DNA of 5,322 nucleotides from Xenorhabdus eapokensis (GTDB lineage: Bacteria; Pseudomonadota; Gammaproteobacteria; Enterobacterales; Enterobacteriaceae), in NCBI RefSeq assembly GCF_001908105.1, contig NZ_MKGQ01000015.1:1-5322 (forward strand). The letters run 5' to 3'. The stretch's first letter is position 1; every line of letters starts with the position of its first letter. The position numbers and the translations under genes were made by a program. Below are positions 1-5,322 of this stretch, piece by piece. The notes beneath the pieces were generated by a model. That model ran no database searches. It saw nothing but the letters and a program-made list of their open reading frames with translations, and had not been told where the DNA came from.

Positions 1-3000
1 TGTCATCGTTGAGCAGATCCCAGGCGGCACCAAGAATGTGCAGGATATCTATCCGCTGGCGCCTTTGCAGGAGGGCATCCTGTTCCACCATCTGTTACAG
101 ACCCAGGGGGATACCTATCTATTGCAGAGCCTGCTTGCTTTTGATACCCGTGATCGCCTCGATAGCTTCCTGAACGCCCTGCAACAGGTCATCAACCGCC
201 ATGATATCCTGCGCACTTCCGTCTTCTGGCAAGGACTGGAGCAACCGGTGCAGGTAGTCTGGCGTCAGGCGCCGCTGACTGTCCGTGAATTCACTGCGGC
301 CACAATGGATGATATTCCGGCACAGTTACAGGCTTATACTGATCCGCGCCAGCACCGTATCGATCTGAATCACGCCCCGCTATTTGCCGCCGATATCGCC
401 CATGATCCGGCACAAAATGAGTGGCTGCTGGCGTTGCGTTTCCACCATCTGGTCAGTGACCATATGACTCTGGAGCTGATTTTGGCGGAAATGGCGCTCA
501 TCTTGCAGGCCAATACCGAGAGGCTGCCAGCGGCATTACCTTATCGCAACTTTATCGCTCAAACATTAAGTGTGCCCGTGGCAGAGCATGAAGCCTATTT
601 CCGCGCTCAACTGGCCGATATTGATGAACCCACCGCGCCGTTTGGGATACTTAAAGTACAAAGTGATAATAGTGTTATCAATGAACACCGACTTCCAATT
701 GACTCCACGTTGGCAAAAGCCATTCGTTCCCAAGCGCGCCGCCTAGGGGTCAGTCCCAGTGTCCTGTTCCACGTGGCCTGGGCGCAAGTGCTGACTCAAA
801 CTTGCGGCCGCGATGACGTGGTATTTGGCTCCGTGTTACTGGGGCGCCTGCAAGGCGGTTCAGGTGCCGGCCAAATACTGGGGATGTTTATCAATACCCT
901 GCCTCTGCGTATCTCTCTGGGCGGGCGCACGGTACAAGAAACCGTGCAGGAGACCTACCAAAACCTGACCACCTTGCTGGAGCATGAACAGGCGCCATTA
1001 GTGCTGGCACAACGGTGCAGTAGTGTAGAGCAACCGATGCCGCTGTTCAGTACCTTATTGAATTATCGTCATAGCTCATCGGGGGAAACCGCGGCGGCTG
1101 AGACTATCTGGGCAGGTATACGTACCTTGACCGCAGAGGAAAAGACTAACTATCCCATCACTTTGGCAGTGGATGATTTAGGGGATGGCTTCCAACTGAC
1201 AGCTCAGACTGTCACGGAAATCGCACCAGAGCGAATCAACGCTTATCTGCTCACCGCCATAAGCGGCTTGATCGATGCCCTGATTCACCATCCACAACAA
1301 AGGATACGGGATATCCCCATTTTACCGGCGGCAGAGCGGCAACAAGTGCTGACCGATTTCAACGCGACTCAAGCCGATTTCCCACAAGAAACCCTGATCC
1401 ATCAATTTATCGAAGCCCAGGCTGCGAAAACGCCCAATGCGACAGCCGTAATGTGTGGCGACCAGTCTCTCAGCTATGAGGAATTGAACCGTCACGCTAA
1501 TCGTCTGGCTCACCACTTGATTGAACTGGGTGTACATCCTGATGATCGGGTAGCGATTTGTGTCGAACGCAGTCTGGAGATGGTGGTCGGGTTACTCGCC
1601 ATCCTCAAGGCAGGTGGCGCTTATGTTCCGCTTGATCCAGCCTACCCAACCGATCGGTTGGCGTATATGCTTGAAGATGCTGCCCCAATGGTGTTACTGA
1701 CTCAGACCACGTTACGCGATAAACTCGACAACACTTTACCGGTGATCTTACTCGATAACATCCTTAATAACCCTGAGCCATTCCTAAAAACACAATCGAC
1801 TGATAATCCCGATACTCAGGCTTTGGGGCTGACATCACGCCATCTGGCCTATGTCCTCTATACTTCTGGTTCAACGGGATTACCCAAAGGGGTGATGAAT
1901 GAGCACCGCGGTGTGGTTAACCGTTTACTCTGGGCGCAGGAGACTTATCAATTAACCCCGCAAGATCGCGTCCTACAAAAAACGCCATTTAGTTTTGATG
2001 TTTCCGTCTGGGAATTTTTCCTTCCCCTGATGTTTGGCGCCCAATTAGTCATGGCTCGCCCCGACGGTCACAAAGAACCGCACTATTTATTGGAAGAGAT
2101 AGAGAATCGTCATATTACAACGATCCATTTTGTCCCTTCCATGTTGCACATTTTCCTCCATTACATTCCGGCCGGACGCTGCCTGTCTCTGCGCCAAATT
2201 TTATGCAGCGGGGAAGCACTGCCCTATGCCTTGCAACAGCACTGTCTGTCCCACTTGCCTCACAGTGAACTGCATAATTTATATGGACCAACCGAGGCGG
2301 CCATTGATGTCACTGCCTGGAAATGTGTTCCCGATCGCTATACCGGACAAGTGCCAATTGGACATCCTATTGCCAATATCCAAATCTATATTCTTGATGC
2401 CCGCGGGGAAATCGTTCCAATGGGGGTGGCGGGGGAAATATATATCGGGGGCGTCGGTGTCGCCCGCGGCTATCTCAACCGGCCTGAGTTGACCGCGGAA
2501 CGCTTTGTTCCCGACCCGTTCTCAGCCACACCCCATGCCCGTATGTACAAAACCGGCGACCTCGGCCGCTGGCTGCCCGATGGCAATATTGAATATCTGG
2601 GCCGTAATGATTTTCAGGTCAAACTGCGCGGTTTCCGTATCGAACTGGGGGAAATCGAGGCCCGACTCACCCAATGTGACGGCGTGCGTGAGGCAGTGGT
2701 GATTGCCCGCGAAGATGAACCGGGGCAGAAACGGCTGATCGCCTATCTGCGTCCCGAAGAAGGGGGTGAATTGGTGCCCGCTGATTTGCGTCAGCAACTG
2801 ACGCCGTATCTCGCTGACTATATGCTGCCCAGTGCCTTTGTCACGTTAGAAACGTTCCCGCTCACCCCGAATGGTAAACTCGACCGTCAGGCCCTGCCGG
2901 CGCCCGATTTATCGGCGGTCGTGGCGCGTGGCTATGAAGCCCCCATCGGGGAGACCGAAATCGCCCTAGCGCAGATTTGGCAAAAACTTCTGGGTCTGGA

Positions 3001-5322
3001 ACAGGTCAGTCGCCATGACCATTTCTTTGAGCTTGGCGGCCATTCGCTGATGATTGTCAGTCTGGTCGAGGAATTACGCCATTTGGGCTGGCAGCTCGAA
3101 GTTCGCCGTGTATTCGCTTCACCGATCCTCACCGACATGGCTGAGGCTATCCGGCATGAGGCCAGCGCCTTTGTTGTGCCCCCCAACCTGATCCCCGCAG
3201 GTTGCACGGCCATCACCCCCGATATGCTGCCATTAGTTTCGCTTTCCCAACCTGAGATTGATACCCTCGTTGAGCAGATCCCAGACGGTGCCAACAATGT
3301 GCAGGATATCTATCCCCTGTCTCCCTTGCAGGAGGGCATCCTGTTCCACCATCTGTTACAGACCCAAGGGGATACCTATCTGTTGCGAAGTTTACTCGCT
3401 TTCGATACCCGTGATCGTCTCGATAGCTTCCTGAACGCCCTGCAACAGGTCATCAACCGCCATGATATTCTGCGCACGGCAATTTATTGGCAAGGACTGG
3501 AACAACCGGTACAGGTGGTCTGGCGTCAGGCGCCGCTGACTGTCCGTGAATTCACTGCGGCCACAATAGAAGATATTCCGGCGCAAATACTGGCTCACAC
3601 GGATCCACGCCAGCACCGTATTGATCTGAATCACGCCCCGCTGTTTACTGCCGATATCGCCCATGATCCGGCCCAAAATGAATGGCTGCTGGCGCTGCGC
3701 TTCCATCATCTGGTCAGTGACCATATGACCCTGGAGCTGATTTTTACGGAAATGGCGCTCATCTTGCAGGCTAATACCGAGAGGCTGCCGGCGGTATTGC
3801 CTTATCGCAACTTTATCGCTCAAACCCTGGCTACACCAGCCGCCGAACATGAAGCCTATTTCCGCGCCCGACTGGCGGATATTGATGAACCCACGGCACC
3901 GTTTGGGGTGCTTAATGTACAAACTGATAATGACCTTGTTATTGAAGCACATCTCGCTATCGCCCCTGATCTGGCCAAAGCCATCCGTACTCAGGCACGC
4001 CGTTTAGGTGTCAGTCCGGGGGTGCTGTTTCATGTGGCATGGGCGCAAGTGCTGGCTCAAACTTGCGGCCGCGATGACGTGGTATTTGGCTCCGTGTTAC
4101 TGGGGCGCCTGCAAGGCGGTTCGGGTGCCGGCCAAATACTGGGCATGTTTATCAACACCCTGCCGCTGCGTATCTCCCTGGGCGGGCGCACGGTACAAGA
4201 AACCGTACGGGAGACCTATCAAAACCTGACCACCTTGCTGGAGCATGAACAGGCGCCGTTAGTGCTGGCACAACGGTGCAGTGGCGTGGAGCAACCTATG
4301 CCGCTGTTCAGCACCCTGCTCAATTATCGTCATGGCCCATCGGGGGAAACCGAAGCGGTTGAGACCACCTGGACAGGCATACGTATTCTGACCGCAGAGG
4401 AAAAGACTAACTATCCCATCACCTTATCCGTGGATGATTTAGGGGATGGCTTCCAACTGACGTCCCTGACCGTCCACAACATTGCGCCAGAACAGATCAA
4501 CGCCTATCTGGCAACGGCCATAAGGGGTTTGATCGATGCTCTGGTTCATAATCCGCAACAAGAGATCCGGACTATCCCCATCTTACCGGCGGCAGAACGG
4601 CAACAACTGCTGGTGGATTTCAATGCCACTCAGGCAGATTTCCCGCAAGAAGCGTTGATTCATCAACTGTTTGAGGCGCAGGCCGCACAACATCCTGAAG
4701 CTATCGCCGCTGTCTTTGAGGAGCAAACACTGAGTTATGGTGAGCTAAACCACCGCGCCAATCAGTTGGCTCATTATCTGATTGCGTTAGGGGTACGTCC
4801 GGATGATCGGGTCGCCCTCTGTGTCGAACGTAGTCTGGAAATGGTGGTCGGCTTACTGGCTATCCTTAAAGCCGGCGGGGCTTATGTGCCGCTTGATCCC
4901 ACTTATCCGGCCGAGCGGTTGGCCTATATGCTGGAGGATGCGGCACCCGTGGCTTTACTGACCCAATCGGCACTGACTCAGTCAGCATGGCTCGTACAGT
5001 TTAACACCTTGCCCACGGTCTTACTGGATAACCCCGAATCGTGCCTGACAACACAATCTCTGGCAACACAATCGACTGACAATCCAGAGCCTCAAGCGCT
5101 AGGGTTGGCGTCACACCATCTGGCTTATATTATTTATACTTCCGGTTCAACGGGGCAACCGAAAGGGGTGATGATCGAACACCAGAGCCTGTGCAATTTG
5201 ATAGTTACCCAGCAACCTGCCCTGACTCTCACCGCTGACAGTCGCGTCTTACAGTTCGCCTCAAACAGCTTCGATGCCTGTATTTGGGAATGTTGTATGG
5301 CCTTAATGGCAGGGGCCCGCCT
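1..5322 (+). CDS. Multimodular nonribosomal peptide synthetase, internal fragment (partial at both ends): C-A(Ser)-PCP-C-A(partial)
   Basis: One forward frame (first full codon at 2-4) reads through the whole window without a stop, giving 1773 complete codons. The start and stop lie outside, so no start codon or ribosome site can be judged. The domain order is condensation, adenylation, peptidyl carrier, condensation, partial adenylation, recognised from the standard core motifs. The enzyme is a cytoplasmic assembly line: A domains activate amino acids with ATP, PCP domains hold them as thioesters on phosphopantetheine, and C domains form the peptide bonds. The visible module should add serine. 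Both C domains look like dual epimerization/condensation domains, so the upstream residue and the serine are expected as D-isomers. The fragment starts just before motif C1 of a condensation domain, so at least one further module or loading domain precedes it. The final product cannot be named from this fragment. Family assignment is certain; the Xenorhabdus/Photorhabdus-like origin is inferred. Confidence 0.97.
86..112 (+). other. Dual E/C signature HH(I/L)xxxxGD in C1
   Basis: The codons read HHLLQTQGD, residues 29-37, directly after PLQEGILF. This matches the extended His motif near the N-terminus that separates dual epimerization/condensation domains from ordinary LCL and DCL domains. The same nine residues recur in C2. 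It predicts that the residue brought in from the module before the window is delivered in D form. Confidence 0.85.
443..463 (+). other. Condensation active-site motif C3 in C1 (HHLVSDH)
   Basis: Residues 148-154 align with the HHxxxDG motif of condensation domains. His149 is the catalytic second histidine and Asp153 the structural aspartate. The last position is His154 instead of the usual Gly, and C2 has the same residue, so this is a lineage trait and not a point defect. Confidence 0.9.
1379..2887 (+). other. Adenylation domain A1, predicted to activate L-serine
   Basis: Residues about 460-962; full length. It makes seryl-AMP from serine and ATP and transfers serine to PCP1. Motifs in order: A1 LSYEELN (490-496), A2 LKAGGAYVPLDP (535-546), A3 YTSGSTGLPKGV (620-631), A4 FDVSVWE (665-671), A5 NLYGPTE (759-765), A6 GEIYIGGVGVARGY (811-824), A7 YKTGDLGRW (849-857), A8 GRNDFQVKLRGFRIELGEIE (867-886), A9 near LADYMLPSAF (938-947), A10 PNGKLDR (956-962, Lys959). 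Aligned to GrsA PheA, the pocket residues are Asp666, Val667, Trp670, His709, Leu734, Ser736, Leu760, Ile768, Asp769 and Lys959, i.e. DVWHLSLIDK. That is a standard serine code, close to EntF. HFVPSML around His709 and CSGEAL at 735-740 also resemble EntF. No key residue is missing. Confidence 0.93.
1859..1894 (+). other. ATP-binding P-loop motif A3 of A1
   Basis: Residues 620-631 read YTSGSTGLPKGV, matching the consensus of adenylate-forming enzymes that contacts the ATP phosphates. Similarity between A1 and A2 is strong up to this point and falls soon after it. Confidence 0.95.
2933..3151 (+). other. Peptidyl carrier (thiolation) domain PCP1
   Basis: Residues about 978-1050. It carries serine, and then the growing chain, as a thioester on a phosphopantetheine arm. 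The motif DHFFELGGHSL (1006-1016) matches the carrier consensus DxFFxLGGxSL, and Ser1015 (codon 3044-3046) is the attachment site. An alpha-helical region with LAQIWQKLLGL precedes it, as usual. The motif has GGHS, not the GGDS form commonly found in carriers that precede a separate epimerization domain. That agrees with the absence of such a domain here and with a dual E/C domain following directly. Confidence 0.95.
3152..3262 (+). other. PCP1 to C2 linker
   Basis: Residues about 1051-1087, between the last carrier helix and the N-terminal edge of C2. It contains NLIPAGCTAITPDMLPLVSL followed by a QPEID segment, a Pro-rich stretch of the kind I recall before dual E/C domains in Burkholderia, Pseudomonas and Xenorhabdus/Photorhabdus synthetases. 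It is too short to hold any further domain, so C2 follows PCP1 directly. The matching linker before C1 is almost wholly outside the window. Confidence 0.7.
3347..3373 (+). other. Dual E/C signature HH(I/L)xxxxGD in C2
   Basis: Residues 1116-1124 read HHLLQTQGD, identical to the copy in C1. Because this domain acts on the chain held by PCP1, it predicts D-serine in the product. Confidence 0.85.
3704..3724 (+). other. Condensation active-site motif C3 in C2 (HHLVSDH)
   Basis: Residues 1235-1241, with catalytic His1236 and Asp1240. It has the same DH ending (His1241) in place of DG as C1. Confidence 0.9.
4640..5322 (+). other. Adenylation domain A2, N-terminal part only (cut by the window end); substrate unresolved
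   Basis: Residues from about 1547 to the end. Visible motifs are A1 LSYGELN (1577-1583), A2 LKAGGAYVPLDP (1622-1633), A3 YTSGSTGQPKGV (1712-1723) and A4 FDACIWE (1757-1763). The window ends ten codons after A4. The first three pocket positions are Asp1758, Ala1759 and Trp1762. Asp binds the amino group, so an alpha-amino acid is expected. D-A-W begins the codes of several substrates, for example Phe and some Leu codes, so no choice is possible without the remaining seven positions. It is clearly not a second serine domain, since A1 has D-V-W and a different A4 region. The N-terminal part is very like A1; similarity drops after A3. Confidence 0.9.
5045..5074 (+). repeat. 15-bp tandem duplication in the A2-to-A3 loop of A2
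   Basis: Two adjacent 15-bp units, 5045-5059 (ctgacaacacaatct) and 5060-5074 (ctggcaacacaatcg), match at 13 of 15 positions. They encode LTTQS and LATQS. A1 has a single corresponding unit (LKTQS) before the shared TDNP. The duplication is in frame, and it falls between core motifs where adenylation domains usually vary. Confidence 0.75.

Larger units (their letters stand above)
2..1321 (+). other. Condensation domain C1, dual epimerization/condensation type
   Basis: Residues about 1-440. It joins the peptide delivered by the upstream carrier to serine on PCP1. Motifs in order: C1 PLAPLQEGILFHH (18-30), C2 RHDILRT (66-72), C3 HHLVSDH (148-154, catalytic second His 149), C4 YRNFIAQ (181-187), C5 GMFINTLPLR (294-303), C6 HEQAPLVLAQ (328-337), C7 LFSTLLNYRH (348-357). 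All seven are present, so the domain looks active and near full length; only the extreme N-terminal linker is cut off. The stretch HHLLQTQGD (29-37) fits the HH(I/L)xxxxGD signature described for dual E/C domains, first recognised in arthrofactin synthetase. Such domains epimerize the upstream residue from L to D before condensation. C3 ends in DH where most condensation domains have DG. The dual function is inferred from the motif. Confidence 0.92.
2..1894 (+). repeat. Module repeat, copy 1 (C1 plus N-terminal part of A1)
   Basis: This stretch is repeated in direct orientation 3261 bp downstream. The reading frame aligns without gaps through the whole C domain. The two copies then differ by a net 5 codons between motifs A2 and A3. 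Some parts are nearly identical DNA; for example 795-861 matches 4056-4122 over 67 bp without a mismatch, and 158-207 matches 3419-3468 over 50 bp. Others, such as about 640-785, have many differences. Confidence 0.9.
3263..4582 (+). other. Condensation domain C2, dual epimerization/condensation type
   Basis: Residues about 1088-1527, aligned without gaps to C1 at an offset of 1087 residues. It should take the seryl-peptide from PCP1, invert the serine to D, and join it to the amino acid loaded by A2's module. Motifs: C1 PLSPLQEGILFHH (1105-1117), dual E/C signature HHLLQTQGD (1116-1124), C2 RHDILRT (1153-1159), C3 HHLVSDH (1235-1241), C4 YRNFIAQ (1268-1274), C5 GMFINTLPLR (1381-1390), C6 HEQAPLVLAQ (1415-1424), C7 LFSTLLNYRH (1435-1444). 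All core residues match C1. Differences cluster around residues 1300-1350 and near the C-terminal end. Stereochemical function is inferred from the motif and from the lack of a separate E domain upstream. Confidence 0.92.
3263..5170 (+). repeat. Module repeat, copy 2 (C2 plus N-terminal part of A2)
   Basis: Direct repeat partner of the region starting at position 2. It ends at motif A3, after which the A domains share mainly family-level motifs. High identity makes this pair a natural site for recombination within the gene. Confidence 0.9.

Noticed and set aside
1322..1537. Short reverse-strand open frame, along with similar ones at 2522-2797 (reverse), 2505-2702 and 4008-4229 (forward)
   Set aside because: All fall inside well-supported NRPS domains in a different frame and show no family motif.
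2130..2492. Forward open frame of 120 codons in another frame
   Set aside because: It overlaps motifs A5 and A6 of A1 in the true frame and has no recognisable protein features.
3152..3262. Possible epimerization or docking domain between PCP1 and C2
   Set aside because: There are only about 37 residues between the carrier helices and C2. An E domain needs roughly 400, and no stop or start codon pair indicates a subunit boundary.
2932..3297. Reverse-strand open frame of 121 codons
   Set aside because: It is antisense to PCP1 and the linker; the forward frame contains the carrier motif with its active serine.
3392..3952. Reverse-strand open frame of 186 codons
   Set aside because: It lies wholly opposite C2, whose forward frame has all condensation motifs. 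The reverse translation shows no recognisable domain, so it is a shadow of the coding strand.
4973..4985. Short palindrome ctgact-c-agtcag
   Set aside because: Six-base arms with a one-base centre inside coding sequence. It is too short for a terminator, and no neighbouring promoter or gene boundary makes an operator likely.
2..5170. Direct repeats as a possible mobile element
   Set aside because: The repeat is explained by repeated NRPS modules in one reading frame. No transposase, inverted ends or target-site duplication is seen.

Overview
The window lies entirely inside one very large nonribosomal peptide synthetase (NRPS) gene. A single forward frame, with codons starting at positions 2, 5, 8 and so on, stays open from end to end: 1773 complete codons, no stop, no frameshift and no gene boundary. 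The gene's start, stop, promoter and neighbours are all outside the window. Residue numbers below count from the codon at positions 2-4.

Layout: condensation domain C1 (about 2-1321), complete adenylation domain A1 (about 1379-2887), carrier domain PCP1 (about 2933-3151), a linker (about 3152-3262), condensation domain C2 (about 3263-4582), and the first part of adenylation domain A2 (about 4640 to the end), cut just after core motif A4. This is one full C-A-PCP module followed by C and half an A of the next. The module repeat length is 1087 codons (3261 bp).

How it works: A1 carries the ten-residue pocket code D-V-W-H-L-S-L-I-D-K, a classic serine code, so this module should load L-serine onto Ser1015 of PCP1. 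Both C domains carry the extended N-terminal histidine motif HH(I/L)xxxxGD, here HHLLQTQGD, which marks dual epimerization/condensation (dual E/C) domains. No separate E domain lies between PCP1 and C2. The inferred product segment is therefore D-Xaa, D-Ser, Yaa. Xaa comes from the module before the window. Yaa is chosen by A2, whose code is only partly visible (D, A, then W).

Evolution: C1 and C2 are near-identical in long DNA stretches, including a 67-bp exact match, but clearly diverged in others. That patchwork suggests recombination or gene conversion between modules. The A domains resemble each other strongly up to motif A3 and then diverge through the substrate-pocket region, as expected if A core segments have been exchanged.

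Organism: the domain style (linker ending in QDIYPLxPLQEGILFHH, dual E/C domains, moderate base composition) recalls large NRPS genes of Xenorhabdus, Photorhabdus and related gammaproteobacteria. This is recall and inference, not a database result. No RNA gene, mobile element, CRISPR array, promoter or terminator was seen.
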